64,000 nucleotides of DNA from Chrysomallon squamiferum (GCA_012295275.1 CM022678.1:17007165-17071164); one strand, 5' to 3'. Numbered from the stretch's first letter, positions 21,130 to 38,376 are shown. The notes: generated by a model from the letters alone, not told the origin. A program made the numbers and translations.

Positions 21130-22090
21130 TATATCAAGTACTGTTCATGATGCCAAATTAAACATACAAACATATATACAAACATACATAAATGTATCTC
21201 TACCCACACAAACATATTGTAAATTCTTATACTGAAACATAAATATGCATACATTTAAAGATACATACACACGCTGCCATATATACACATAAACAAACAT
21301 GCATAAATACATACATTCATACATGCTTGCAAACATACATAAATACATACATACGTACGTACAAATACACTTACATACATATTTTTTGTTATTGTTGTCG
21401 TTGCAGGGTAACCATTTCTCATGTATCACCCAGCCTCAAACAGTGAAAAGTTGGAACGCACATCGAACTCTCCATAATTTAAGAATAATATTTAAAATAA
21501 TATTTTTTTAAATTTAACTAAAAGTTAAAATAATTATTCATCAAAGTTTAATGATTAAATATTTAACAGTTTCTCGTGAAACGTAAGAACGTACAAACTG
21601 CACGAGGCCTTCAGACAATTGGACTGTGTTTTATCTTCATTTTTACCTCAGGTAATTCCTATAACATTACTTTATAGAACTGATGCCGTCGTTTGTCTCC
21701 GTCTTGTCGTCTTTCAGTCCGTCAGTCAGTGCGGCGTGTCACGTGTAGTGTAAAGACCGCGGTTTGAATTTCCACCACATTTAATGTAAAGATGTGCAAT
21801 TACCGGGCACAGAGTCGTCTTTTTGCCGTATTTTCAAACTTTAGATTTTTCAAGATTTCTACGAATTTGATTTTTCAACATTTCTACAAATTTGATTTTT
21901 CTTCTTTTTTTTTTATTTTCTCTAACAAGAGATCCTATGGGAGAAAACAGCTGAAACAACAACTCTGAAAGATTTACATCAAACAAATCGTGGGTAACAT
22001 TAATGAGGAACACTATAAAACGTCGAAAATTTTGCTATTAAATAATTGAAAGGCATATACATTAAAACCAAGAAAAAATATTCTTTACAC
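21130..22090. other. Intron 1 of copy 3, proximal part: no gene seen
   Basis: ATAC-type tetranucleotides at 21160-21385, then AT-rich sequence homologous to 8340-9060 and, inverted, to 58980-59500. The Met/Tyr/Cys-rich open frames here are translated ATAC repeats. Confidence 0.6.
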
Positions 22091-22544
22091 AGCTTAGGAC
22101 CTTATCAAGTCTAAATTCAGCACAAGATACGTACTTAATCATAAGATAAGTACCTAATCATAAACTGACGGAAATCTGCCCACTTATAAATAGTTATGGT
22201 TGAATCTTTAACTTTTAAAATATTAAAAGAAAATCTAAGTTAATGTTCTCAATAGCATCCACTTTCTCAGAACTCTTTATCTCACCACCATAAAACAGCA
22301 TACTAGTTACATATGTATCAAATATTGATAACAGAGAAACATAATTTAAAGACATATTATTTACACTCTATTTTGTCTTATTGTTGTGTTATTCTAACAT
22401 CAAAGACCAATTAGATGGTAGGGATTAATGGTAGTGCTATTGTTACATCAATATGTTGATAGCTGGTTTAAAATAGGGTAGAATCTTCCTTTTCAACGTG
22501 CCTCAGAACAGCTTGCTCTGATTAGCATATTAATTTGTTTCAAG

Positions 22545-22720
22545 GTTCAAGGTCCTTTTCAAAGTGGACGATGGTTTAAGAGAAGAGAGAAAATGTTATA
22601 TTTGCAATCCTAACAAAATTGGAGATGAATATCACTATATATTTGAATGTAATCATCCTATGTTATTAAATGCGAGAAAAGTATACCAGATAAATAGAAG
22701 ATACACTAAAATATAATTTC
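22545..22720 (+). mobile_element. Non-LTR retrotransposon fragment (zinc-knuckle tail)
   Basis: The plus strand reads KVDDGLREERKCYICNPNK, then IGDEYHYIFECNHPMLLNAR. The CxxC...IGDEYH..xEC pattern is typical of the end of reverse-transcriptase proteins of mollusc LINEs. Only this fragment is present. An inverted, more decayed copy is at about 58070-58220 (minus). Confidence 0.6.
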
Positions 22721-22956
22721 ATATAATCATTTGTTGATCAGTAAAAATATATTTATATTAAAATATTATGTTCGTTAATAAGAGCCATATGTGATAAAAT
22801 ATGTCCTCCCCTTAATCTTCTGTGTGTGCATCTTCATTTTGTTATTATATATTTGCAATACATTCTTTCTGCACGTTAATTCTACAGCTTATGAGAATAA
22901 AAATCATTGTGATTGTGATTGTCATTGATCACATTCAGATCATTTATGTGTCCACC

Positions 22957-23850
22957 ATGGAGGTTCCTCTAGAAGATCGCTTTAAGAAAGAACTGTTTAA
23001 GAAGTATGAAGACTGCAAGAGAGTGTACATTCCAAAGGAAGAGCACCTCTTGATCCTGGACCAACTGAAGAAGATTTCTGTAGATTACAGAAGAAAATAC
23101 ACCATGATTAATTATCTCATGTCCATGTTTGAAATTCTTCAGTATGGAGACATGCAGAAACAGACTAAGAAGCGTCAAACAGATGAAGACACTCGTCTCT
23201 ACTACGTTTCCATTGAATATACCTTTGAAGTTATCAAGCAGACACACATCTCAAAAGACCACGGTGGACGTGATCGAATGCTAAAAGAACTATCCCAAAA
23301 ATATGTGAATCTGACCTGATGTTATCGAATTGTTCAAGTCGTTATAAGTGGACTGTCAACAATAACACACGAGGCCAAGTGTCAAAGCTGCGATGGTAAA
23401 ACCTATTTGACTAAGCTATTTGTGGTCAAATGGAACTTGTGGATATGGAATTACCAAGTGGTGGACAAGTGGGTCATGGTTTACCAGGAACATTTGACAA
23501 AGTTCTGTATTCTCTGACGTCTTACGTCCAAGCATACCTGGAAGTTGCGACCAAACTGACATCTTCCTGATGTTTCTGTTAGTAGTCTTACAGACGGTCA
23601 ACGGATCCGCGTTTACAGCTGTTGAACTGGAACTGATGGGTTTGTGGACCAATTTGTTCATTCAGGAAGAATCGGAGACAACCGAAGCTGGACTCTGTTG
23701 CGCGGGCAATCTCTGAATTAAAGATATGTTTAGCCTTGATGATCGAGGATGACACAAGGAACTGGTCTGACATCATTAAATTTGTTCAGTTCAGGAATAA
23801 AAGTCGTTGTTGACAGAGTGTAATAACCTTCTGGCACTGCTATTAGGTAA
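22957..23850 (+). pseudogene. KRBA2-like integrase gene relic (plus copy)
   Basis: An open stretch of 120 codons from 22957 begins MEVPLEDRFKKELFKKYEDC and ends HISKDHGGRDRMLKELSQKY, the H2C2-type integrase zinc-binding region seen in KRBA2-like proteins (Ginger-type transposon integrases). Beyond 23319 the frame shifts. Integrase-core remnants can be followed in other frames (DMELPSGGQ; SYVQAYLEVATKL) to a donor-like TAG|gtaagt at about 23847. The matching last exon is absent: homology to the minus copy stops at about 24075. It lies inside intron 1 of receptor copy 3, antisense to it. Confidence 0.7.
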
Positions 23851-24079
23851 GTCCCAATCTTTCTTATAAATTAAACGCAAATATTACAGTGTGTTCTCTT
23901 CAGGAGAACCGTTTTTCTTTTATGGGGAATATCATTCATACATTTTCAAGTATTGTAACACATTCAGGATAAATTCTAGCATTTAACTGGTCAAGAAATA
24001 CACAAAATTGGCTAAAAAATGTTATGAAATTTGCTATCCCGCAATTTTCCAAACACCATATATTTATTTAAGATTAAAT

Positions 24080-24883
24080 AATTATTCATCAAAGTTTAAT
24101 GATTAAAAATTTAAGAGTTCGTCATATGACGTAAGAACGAGTTCCCGAAAATCGCCCTCGCTTTTGAAGCAGAGGTCGGACTGAAAATGGAGACTTCCTC
24201 TGTTCTGTCACACTACTAGAGGAACACAAAAGCCGCTATTAATTGGATTCAGGCTACACAAACAATGGTCATCGTAGGAAGGAACGCTAGAAAAGGATCT
24301 AAACAAAAAGACAAAACTGCCACAGTAATCACTCAAACGGCTGCCCATCGGCACTATCGACAAGGAAAAAGACACGTCTTATATGTAATGACGCCAGGGC
24401 TAGAGAAATAAAAACAGCTCCCAGGTATTTTTATAGTGTACTCAGTTTTCCAAATTAAGATTTATATGGATGGAATTACATTTATTTTTTACTTATGTGT
24501 TAAATGAAAGGTTATCCAGTGTCTGTTCTTCTAAACGTAACACACCATTTTAACATGCTTTTCATATTTTTGCAATGACTCATGTCTACATTTAGAATAG
24601 AAGTCGTATCACGCTGAAAATATTTCCTTCACTTGTGATGAGGTCATGGCTACCGTAATAAAATCACCGCATGGATATTTTTAATCTTTACTCATTGTTG
24701 TTAAATAAAATTAAAAGGCCGGCGAGGGGAAACATTACATCTATTATTTAGTGCATTATTTGTGTGTCAAGTTATTTTAACACAATACAAATGAAGTAAT
24801 TTATTTTAAGTGTGTCTAACATAATTCAAGCACAACACACGTGCACACTCAAACACATTTAAAAAAAAATCAAACCCACTTAC
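24080..24883. other. Intron 1 of copy 3, distal part
   Basis: Sequence homologous to 3340-3810 and, inverted, to 55145-55860. It includes a displaced piece of first-exon upstream DNA near 24590-24660. No gene is seen. Confidence 0.5.
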
Positions 24884-24950
24884 CTGTCTGAGTTGAAACA
24901 AACAGCAGAATTATTACCGAGGACATTTTTAATTCAACTTCCGTCCGCAT
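24884..24950 (-). CDS. Receptor copy 3, exon 1: signal peptide
   Basis: MRTEVELKMSSVIILLFVST, donor ACAG|gtaagt, phase 1 out. Hydrophobic core IILLFV. The upstream in-frame ATG at 24950 is preferred over the inner ATG at 24926 for the reason given for copy 1. Leader sequence of more than 100 bases is conserved with the other copies. Confidence 0.8.
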
Positions 24951-25204
24951 GAATCGGGTATCTCAATGTTCTTGTAAATTCGTGAGCGAGAGAGTTATTC
25001 CAGTTCCCAGTATCTGTTCTTCTATACCTAATACATTATCTTCACATGTTAAATATTTAAAGAAGAAAGAAAAATACTTATATTTGTCTAAAAATTGTAC
25101 AATGTCCTGTTGTTTGTGGTCGCTTTACCCTATCGAGAGTTTCAGTTTCCTTGTAGGCCATGGAATAAAAATAGACATTGTTTCATACTGACAGTGACGT
25201 GTGT

Positions 25205-25214
25205 CTATATTTAG
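25205..25214 (-). promoter_or_regulatory. MEF2-like motif upstream of copy 3
   Basis: CTAAATATAG on the minus strand, about 255 bases upstream of the start codon, in the conserved upstream block. Confidence 0.3.
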
Positions 25215-25394
25215 AATAGAGATCGTACTACACCGGAAACATTTCCTTTGTATATACGTACGAATGAACATGTATTGATACATACGTAAGTAAATACGTA
25301 CACATCTGCATACATATATAGACACAGGTACATACAAACACCTCTAGGCAGGAACATTCTTACACAGAATAAAATATGTATTTGTTTATTTATT

Positions 25395-26455
<1,061 letters not shown>

Positions 26456-26464
26456 TTGCATATA

Positions 26465-31166
<4,702 letters not shown>

Positions 31167-31169
31167 TTA

Positions 31170-32150
31170 AACTTACTTTTCCATATATTTCTATGACACA
31201 CTTCTTCCTGTCTATGAGAAAGGAAGAAAATAATAACAATATTTATTTGATTTTAATTTTTTTATTATAACAGCTGTATCCTTGCCAAACTACACAAGTT
31301 ATTATTATTATTAGTTTAAAACAGAGAAAAAAAGGTTATCTGAATTTTTTGACGCAATACAAGATTAACACTTTTAGAGTTTTCATTAACTGAAAAATAT
31401 TCTGTATTAAATCGATATGTAAATAAAAACAGTAAAACACATTCCGTCAGATTTACACATGCAAATATTATTCAGTGTAAAAAGGAAATTTAAATATTTT
31501 ACTTTCTGAGTTTCCAGCCTGAATATAAACATTCATTTTGTTATGTTCTTTACAAAATTTAATTGTCTTGTATTATCAGTTGAAGATATTTAAAAATCAG
31601 TATACATATATATACTTTTTATAGTTCATTCATCACTAAACACATTTTATTTAGATTTAATACAAGTGTCACAAAAATGTTTTAAAAGTTCTACTTTTTT
31701 GAAAATATAAAATGGCCTCAGTAGTTTACTTTTTAGTTTGCATGCATTAGTCATTTCATTCATTACAGGAGCAGCTATCTTAATTATAGAAATGTCTTCG
31801 TTCTTGTGGACTCAAAAAATCTTTCAGTTAACAATGGCCTTGCTTTCTTTTTGTTTCTCATCAGAAAAGTTTCAAATATCCCTCAATTCAGAAATTCAGA
31901 AACAAATTAATTCTTCTTTCTTTTTCTGTATTCCAATGCAAGTAATGTATTTCTATTACTTTCTGTTTCTTTCTTTTATAATTATGGAAATATTGAGCTT
32001 CATAAAAAGAACAAAAAATGAGACTGCAAACTCATTTTCTATTTATTTATTTTTAATTTTGTCTTTCCTGTTTGCAGTCTGTTTCTGTTATATCACTCTC
32101 TCTGAAACGATGTTGAATGATAACAACCATTCTAACAGAAGCTGATGAGT
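31170..32150 (-). pseudogene. Older, diverged relic of the linker block
   Basis: Holds the same order of pieces as the start of the tandem units (GGAGCAGC...CTTAATTATAGAAATG near 31770, then relics like those at 33900-34230, including an exon g-like piece at about 32060-32160), at clearly lower identity. No open exon is convincing. It lies between the phosphatase exons of copy 4 and the tandem units. Confidence 0.4.
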
Positions 32151-32690
32151 AAAACCTGCTGTTTTAAATGTTACAGGGGTTAATTTTTCCTCTAATAGCT
32201 CAAACAATTAACATAGATGTGAGTGTTTAAACCAGCTGTCGATGTACATAGCAGTAGAAAAGGCTACCGACTAACCGAGTTGAAAATGTTCGCCTACCTA
32301 CCGCTATATATCCGGCATTGTTCGGTGGAGAGAACAAACTATACTTATGCGACTCATATAACCTCATTCTCACCTAGAATTAGTATACTATTCTTAAATC
32401 TAATTTGTTTTAATTATAATAAAGACATTTCCTCAACATTTTTATACTAAACAATTTTCTCTCTGCTACTCAACAATAATATAAAATAAAGTGTAATCTA
32501 AAATCAAATTAAATTAAACAAAATTAATAAATGAACTGAACTGAAATGAAATTAACAACTGAATTAAAATAAAATGAAGTAAATAGATATTAAATAAATA
32601 TAAAGTAAAATAAATAAATGAAATTAAAGTAAAGTAAAATAAAACAGGTACATCTCTCTCTGTATATTAAGATTTCCCTTATCAGTAGAA
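32150..32690. repeat. Dispersed ~300-bp module, second copy, and AT-rich tail
   Basis: See 7780-8110. AAT/AAAT-rich sequence follows to 32690. No gene is seen. Confidence 0.5.
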
Positions 32691-33570
32691 TATTTGGGAA
32701 TCATGTGTTGAACAAAAATAATGAAACAATAATACATTATGATGAAACTAACCAAATAATCAAACAACTCTAGATTGTTTTGAAATTAACAAAACTAATG
32801 AACAACTCTACAATGTTGTGAATCTAAGAACAATAGTTAAACCACTTTACATTGTAATGAAACTATCAAAAATATTGAAAACAATATGTTGTGATGGAAC
32901 TAACAAAAATAATAAAACAACTCGAGATTGTGATGAAACTATCGGAAATAATGAAAACATGATACATTGTCATGAATCTAAGAAAAATAATGAAACATCT
33001 CTACATTGTGGTGAGACCAGCAACAATAATGGATCAATTCTGCATTCTGATGAAAATAACAGAAACAATGAAACAACACTACACTGTGGTGATAATAACA
33101 ACAATTCTCAAACAACTCTACGTTGTGTTGAAACTAACACAAATAATCAGACAATTCTACGTTTTGATGTAACAAACAACAATAATGAAACATCTCTTCA
33201 TTTTCATAAAACAAACAAAAATACTGAAACAACACTACATTGTGATGCCTCCAACAAAAATAATGAAACAATGCTGCAATGCGATGAAACAAACCACAAT
33301 AGTGAGACACCTCTTCATTGTGATGAAACTAAGGAAAGTAATGAACCAAGAATACATTGCGATGAACCTAACAACAGTTATCAAAGAGTTCTACCTTGTG
33401 GTTAAACTAACAACAATAATGAAACTATTATACATTGTGGTTAAACTAACAACAATAATGAAACAATTCTATATTGTTGTAAAACTAACAACAATAATGA
33501 AATAATTCTACATTGTGTGAAACTAACCAAAAATGAAACAACTGTACATTGTGACGAAACTAAATGAAAT
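32690..33570. repeat. 39-bp minisatellite downstream of copy 4 phosphatase exons
   Basis: The longest of the three arrays, about 22 units. One plus-strand frame is open for about 195 codons (32818-33405) with a 13-residue period like NNNETTLHCDETN; two other frames are also partly open, as expected for a 3n repeat. Confidence 0.9.
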
Positions 33571-33896
33571 ATATCTCTAACTAGAATATTGTGGTATTTA
33601 AATATTGATTATATTCACTTACAACTAACAACAGAGAGTAGATTTGTTTTAGATATTATTAGGCCCGCCAGACGTCCAGCTTTTTCAAGTCTCTCCTCCG
33701 TTCTCAACTACTTCAAGCAGAACAATAATTTATCCTTATTTTTGAAACTGTCTAGAGAAAGAACACTTCTAATTATGTTTTCAACTTCATATGTTTCAAC
33801 TGATTATTAAATCTGATAAGATAAAAATATATATCACTAAAATGTTTTAAAGGTTCTGTCATTAAATAATGGCTTTTCATTTTTTTCTTTCCCATC

Positions 33897-34039
33897 ACAA
33901 TAGTTTCAAATATTAAAGAATTTAGAAATTCAGTAACAAATTGTTTCCTTTCATTCTGTATTCCAATACAAGTTATGTATTCATATTACTTTCTGTTTCT
34001 TTCCAATGAAGACACTTTCTCCTTCATAATTCCTGACAG
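33897..34039 (-). CDS. Receptor copy 4, possible linker exons after domain 1
   Basis: 33990-34039 has acceptor aatccag and a gtaata donor; joined in phase 1 to exon g it reads AVRNYEGESVFIGKKQK, and in the other frame LSGIMKEKVSSLERNRK. 33897-33965 is preceded by an ag and reads NERKQFVTEFLNSLIFETIV without the stop seen in copies 2 and 3. They could form a linker towards a second PTP domain. The frame and exon status are unresolved. Confidence 0.35.
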
Positions 34040-34156
34040 CTGGATTATGGAAATATTCAGCTTCATAAAAAGAACAAAAATTGAGACTGCAAATTCCCCT
34101 TTTATTTACTCTGTTTTAATTTACTTTTTGTTGGCAGTCAGTTTCTATTACATCAC

Positions 34157-34226
34157 CTGTCTCTGAAATGATGTTGAATGATAACAACCATTCTAGTAGA
34201 AGCTGATGAATCAAATTGTACTGCAT
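34157..34226 (-). CDS. Receptor copy 4, PTP exon g: end of domain 1
   Basis: MQYNLIHQLLLEWLLSFNII, the closing helix of the PTP domain, after acceptor attacag. The donor GACAG|gtgatg is plausible; without splicing the frame continues 13 codons to a TAA at 34116, which would give a natural C-terminus for a single-domain phosphatase. Confidence 0.7.
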
Positions 34227-34319
34227 CTGTAATGAAATATCATTAGTGTAAATAACCAGACTATAAAAACACAACAACAACAAAAAAAAAAACCGAAAAA
34301 CTACCTCAACCAGATAAAA

Positions 34320-34320
34320 A

Positions 34321-34401
<81 letters not shown>

Positions 34402-34420
34402 TTAATAATAATAATAATAA
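34320..34420. repeat. (AAT)n microsatellite
   Basis: About 100 bases of AAT in the intron between PTP exons f and g of copy 4. Poly-Leu open frame rejected. Confidence 0.95.
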
Positions 34421-34542
34421 CAACAACAAGAACAAGACTAAACACAATAATAATAATGATTTTATTTACAGTTACGTCGACAGCAAACTTTCCAAAAAAA
34501 TATGTAACTATTTATAAAAAGTAGATTATCCAAAATACCCAC

Positions 34543-34678
34543 AAAATTTTGCACCATTTGAGTTCGTTGTTTTCTTAAACGTGACACACAACCAACTACA
34601 TCAAGTCTTCCTCTGCTCAGTGCCTGATCAAGAAGATAATCTATAGCTATGAAAGTACCTGTCCTTCCAACGCCATCA
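34543..34678 (-). CDS. Receptor copy 4, PTP exon f: P-loop
   Basis: 136 nt: (S)DGVGRTGTFIAIDYLLDQA, then CVSRLRKQRTQMVQNF. Same atypical HCSDG signature as copy 3. Acceptor attccag, donor TTT|gtgggt. Intact, with synonymous and conservative differences from copy 3. Confidence 0.9.
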
Positions 34679-34699
34679 CTGGAATCAAAATAATTTCGA

Positions 34700-35258
34700 C
34701 AACAACAAGAGTAAAATAAAAAAAGAAAAACGAAAAGGTAGACGTAAACAAAGATTAGGAACATTTGAAAATAATTGCTGATAAATAATTTGCATTGTTT
34801 TATTGTTTAGAAAATTAACATAGAATTGTCTAGCTCCAAGGACGAACTGAAAATGTTAATTATTATTTAATATTTTGTAATAAAAAAACACTAAATATAT
34901 ATATATATATATATTTACAAACATAACAACTAGCAATTTGTTCATTTTACTCCAACTGTTGTACGGAATTTGCATTGCCATAAAACATTGACTAAGGAGA
35001 AATGAACTTTTCCAAATTACTGTTATTCTTTATCTTATCTTTTTTTTTTCTTTCTTTGTATGGTTGGCTGTATAATTATTAATTCATTCATTTCATCATT
35101 CATATGTTCATTAACACTTTTATTTGTTTACTTAATTGTTTCTTTCTTTCATTCGTTATTTCTTCCTTTCCTTTCTTATTTAATTATTTCTTCGTTTTTT
35201 TTTTTATTTTATTTAATTACATTTGTTTAATATTAACTAAATTAGTACACTACTACAC
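34700..35258. other. Intron e-f of copy 4: nothing found
   Basis: AT-rich intron with a (TA)n tract at 34885-34910 and TTTA-rich sequence. No feature is supported. Confidence 0.55.
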
Positions 35259-35419
35259 CTGCAGTGAACTAGTAAAGGATGATCATTCCCTCTATTTCTG
35301 AGCCCCCTCACAAACAGGATAAAATCAAGCAATGCACGTGCATTGTTTGGCATTTGTTTGTCCATCCAGTCCATATAGTGTAGTTGTGTCACAGTTCTTG
35401 TCAATTCCGGGTTACTTGT
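35259..35419 (-). CDS. Receptor copy 4, PTP exon e: WPD-loop exon
   Basis: 161 nt: NPELTRTVTQLHYMDWMDKQ, then MPNNARALLDFILFVRGLRN and HPLLVHC. WMD replaces WPD, as in copy 3. Borders and phases match copy 3 exactly. Confidence 0.9.
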
Positions 35420-35498
35420 CTTAATTTATAGATAAACAAATATATAAATATATAAATAAGAACAATAATTCAATTTAGATATATGTATGTATATGTGT

Positions 35499-35504
<6 letters not shown>

Positions 35505-35574
<70 letters not shown>
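35505..35574. repeat. (GT)n microsatellite
   Basis: About 35 GT units in the intron between PTP exons d and e. Copy 3 has a shorter GT tract at the same place (14770-14800). Confidence 0.97.
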
Positions 35575-35576
<2 letters not shown>

Positions 35577-35636
35577 ATTTACAGTCCAATAAATAAACAA
35601 ACTTACTCATGGATAAAAAACTAAATATGAACAAAC

Positions 35637-35762
35637 CTTAGAAAGATTAAAAATCCTGGATGTGTATGTTGGATGAAGTTCAAGGTGTTTCAATTCGATC
35701 ATCAAATCTTCATACGTCTTACTCTTAGTTTCCGATTCTGGCCAGTAAAGTGAACATTTCGA
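35637..35762 (-). CDS. Receptor copy 4, PTP exon d
   Basis: 126 nt: SKCSLYWPESETKSKTYEDL and on to LHPTYTSRIFNLSK. KCxxYWP motif present. Acceptor cttacag, donor AAG|gtttgt. Intact. Confidence 0.88.
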
Positions 35763-35911
35763 CTGTAAGAGATATTACTAAACAGAATTGTTCCACTCTT
35801 CTTGAAGTGATATACAAAGATATAAACAGTACATGATTGTTCTTTTTTATTTATGTTTCAAAATCTATCTATCTATCTATCTACATATTTATCTATCTAT
35901 GAGAGAGAGTC

Positions 35912-35914
<3 letters not shown>

Positions 35915-35972
<58 letters not shown>
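35915..35972. repeat. (AG)n microsatellite beside a splice donor
   Basis: A (CT)n tract on the transcribed strand starting about 17 bases after the donor of PTP exon c, mirroring copy 3. Confidence 0.95.
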
Positions 35973-35981
<9 letters not shown>

Positions 35982-35988
35982 AACAAAC

Positions 35989-36123
35989 CTCGTTGTTTTC
36001 AACTAAATCTGTGAGCATTATGATATGAGTAGAGTTCACCTCCCAAACCATTCTCCAGAAATCAGCTGCTGTCTTTTCTGTAGGACCTTGTGCTGCAATG
36101 TACCACTTTGATGTGTGATAACC
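35989..36123 (-). CDS. Receptor copy 4, PTP exon c
   Basis: 135 nt: [20 protein letters not shown] and [20 protein letters not shown]. Acceptor ttcag, donor GAG|gtttgt. Nearly identical to copy 3 at protein level. Confidence 0.92.
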
Positions 36124-36164
36124 CTGAATTGAATTTAATATTATTAATAAATTAAAAAAATATA

Positions 36165-36182
36165 TAAATATAAATATACATG

Positions 36183-36231
<49 letters not shown>

Positions 36232-36240
36232 ATGAATGTC

Positions 36241-36276
<36 letters not shown>

Positions 36277-36420
36277 AGTAAATGAATAAACATAGCTGGA
36301 AGTCAGTATGTGTGTGAGTATGTTTATGTATGAATTTGTATATGTGGTTTATTACATATGTATTTGTCAATAAATAAATAAATAAAATAAATAAATAAAT
36401 ACATAAATACATAAAAAAAA
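36165..36420. repeat. (TA)n/(GT)n/GTAT compound repeats
   Basis: Compound simple repeats between PTP exons b and c of copy 4. The His/Thr/Tyr open frame is repeat. Confidence 0.85.
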
Positions 36421-36431
36421 AATAAACTTAC

Positions 36432-36508
36432 GTTAATAAAACTTGCGTTGATATAATCTGAAGCTGGGATTCCAGGAATTAACTGAAGCGTCACTCTGTT
36501 GTAATCAT
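36432..36508 (-). CDS. Receptor copy 4, PTP exon b: DYINASFI
   Basis: 77 nt. It completes YDYNRV with exon a and reads to GIPASDYINASFIN. Acceptor gaaaag, donor AAC|gtaagt. Intact. Confidence 0.9.
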
Positions 36509-36848
36509 CTTTTCAAATAATTAAAAAATAATAATAATAAAGGGATAAATTCTTAAGATAGAATTTGAATTAGAATCAATTAATATATAAATAGATTCCA
36601 GAAGAAACCAAATTTTCTTTTAATTTTGTTCTGAGTTATCTCAAAGAAGACAAAATAAGAAATGAAGAAATATATATTTTTTTAAAGTGGCATAATAAGC
36701 AGAATATGTTATCACTTTTACGGGTAGTCAAAAAGAGTTTACGGATTTCGGACAAACAACAACAACAACAGGAATAACTATATTAAACGAAGAACAAGAA
36801 CAAGAGATAGAGAAAAAATAACGATATTATATTCACATTTATACTTAC

Positions 36849-36936
36849 ATGGTTTTGTATTACTGTATCTATTTTTAGGAACATTTTCTAACTTGTCTGC
36901 TATGTCGGTAGAATATAAACCTATTTTTTGTAGAAA
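36849..36936 (-). CDS. Receptor copy 4, PTP exon a: KNRY loop
   Basis: 88 nt: FLQKIGLYSTDIADKLENVP and KNRYSNTKP. The downstream candidate acceptor is caa here, which confirms that the ttcag acceptor is the real one in this family. Donor is gtaagt. Confidence 0.87.
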
Positions 36937-37196
36937 CTGAAAAAGGAACCATATTTAATTGTACTATGTGTACGCATCAGTTATGTGTGTATGTGATTAT
37001 GCAGAATATATAAAAGTTCAATTCTGTACGTCAAATGACAAATTATATACAATATTAATTGTAAAACGATAATAAGTAAACAAATATGTAAATTAATTAG
37101 TAATAAAATGCATTGGTTTTAAAGAGAAATGTTACCAAATAATTATAAAATTAATAACCATCAGTAATTAGTCAGTCAATGAATTGCAACAAGAAC

Positions 37197-37197
<1 letters not shown>

Positions 37198-37242
<45 letters not shown>

Positions 37243-37310
37243 CAACAACAACAATAATAATAATAATAATAACAAGAAGAAGAAGAAGAACAACAACAAC
37301 AACAACAGTT
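37198..37310. repeat. (AAT)n/(AAC)n/(AAG)n tract
   Basis: Compound trinucleotide repeat just downstream of the acidic exon, at the same place as 16795-16921 in copy 3. Confidence 0.93.
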
Positions 37311-37375
37311 ATTTAAGAAAAAGGAATAAAATAAAAAAGATGTAGAGAAAAAGTGAAAGAAACTTAAGTCATTAC

Positions 37376-37779
37376 CTGAAATTCTTGATGGAAACCTTTC
37401 ATAAGATTCATATTGTACACATATGTGTCAAACTGTTTAATATCAACACTTTCATCTTGCTCGCAGTATAGAAACGGCACGGCATCATCCGTGTTGTTTG
37501 CATCGTTGGATGGTAGACGTTGGTAATGGGGTATTTCACAGAAAATCTCGTTTTCGATTTTGCATTCTTCAGCCTCGATCTGGGGCACATTTGAAAACAT
37601 TCCTGTGCTATTTTCGCGACTTAATATCATACAATCATCTATGTATTCATAACGATGACTTTCATTATCATCGTCATTTTCATCTGTAGTTTGTGATTGA
37701 AAGAAGTCGATCACTATGTCATGATCCGCAGCTGAAGCAGGAGATGTGTTGCCAATGCGACGAAATCTATTCGTAGGAT
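37376..37779 (-). CDS. Receptor copy 4, acidic cytoplasmic exon
   Basis: 404 nt, phase 1 to 0. It has no stop: DPTNRFRRIGNTSPASAADH, then DENDDDNESHRYEYIDDCMI and finally NLMKGFHQEFQ. The acidic YEYIDD block is conserved with copy 3. Acceptor tattag, donor CAG|gtaatg. Unrecognised as a domain; links the juxtamembrane exon to the phosphatase. Confidence 0.86.
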
Positions 37780-37882
37780 CTAATAACATAGTCATCAGTA
37801 AACCAGCGGATCAATCAATCAGACAATCAAACAATCAATCTACATATCAATAAATCATTCAATCAAACAGCGAATCAATCAA

Positions 37883-37884
<2 letters not shown>

Positions 37885-37952
<68 letters not shown>
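37885..37952. repeat. (AATC)n microsatellite
   Basis: About 17 AATC units, followed at 38034-38090 by (TTTA)n and further TTTTA-rich sequence to about 38200. Confidence 0.95.
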
Positions 37953-38034
37953 CCAATCATTACCTTTTGTTATGTCTTAATATACGTGTTTTCCTTCTAC
38001 TTCTTCTTTTGATTTTACTACATTTTACTATATT

Positions 38035-38081
<47 letters not shown>

Positions 38082-38275
38082 TTTTGTTTTATTTATTTAT
38101 TTTGTTTTATTTTAGTATTTTTCTTTATTTATTTTGTTTTATTTATTTATTTTGTTTTATTTTTTTATTTATTTTTTTTTCATTTTTCATGGGTTTTTCG
38201 TTTTTTTGTTTTTTTTTTCTTCGCGTTACTGTTGCTATCACCATCATTAAATTGTAATTAATTAAATTAGAGAAC

Positions 38276-38376
38276 CTGGTTGCACGTGAGGTATCTCGTT
38301 AACACGATATCGAGTTAAGCCTTCCATACGTCGTTGAGCACGTTGCTGTTTCTTTCTTGACTTTTTCTTCATTTTT
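38276..38376 (-). CDS. Receptor copy 4, basic juxtamembrane exon
   Basis: 101 nt: KMKKKSRKKQQRAQRRMEGL, then TRYRVNEIPHVQP. Two codons shorter than in copies 3, 5 and 6. Acceptor ttctag, donor CCAG|gttctc. Intact. Confidence 0.85.

Noticed and set aside
22822-22956. Extended N-terminus of the integrase frame
   Set aside because: The conserved protein begins at the MEVPLEDRF Met (22957); the upstream codons are low-complexity hydrophobic residues without support.
32818-33405. 195-residue frame of 13-residue repeats as a gene
   Set aside because: A 39-bp minisatellite necessarily keeps frames open; the sister array at 12150 breaks midway and the third is tiny. Kept as a finding, not as a CDS.
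36849-36936. Broken acceptor in copy 4 PTP exon a
   Set aside because: The mutated ag is not the real acceptor; the ttcag nine bases upstream is intact in copies 3 and 4 and adds an open FLQ start.
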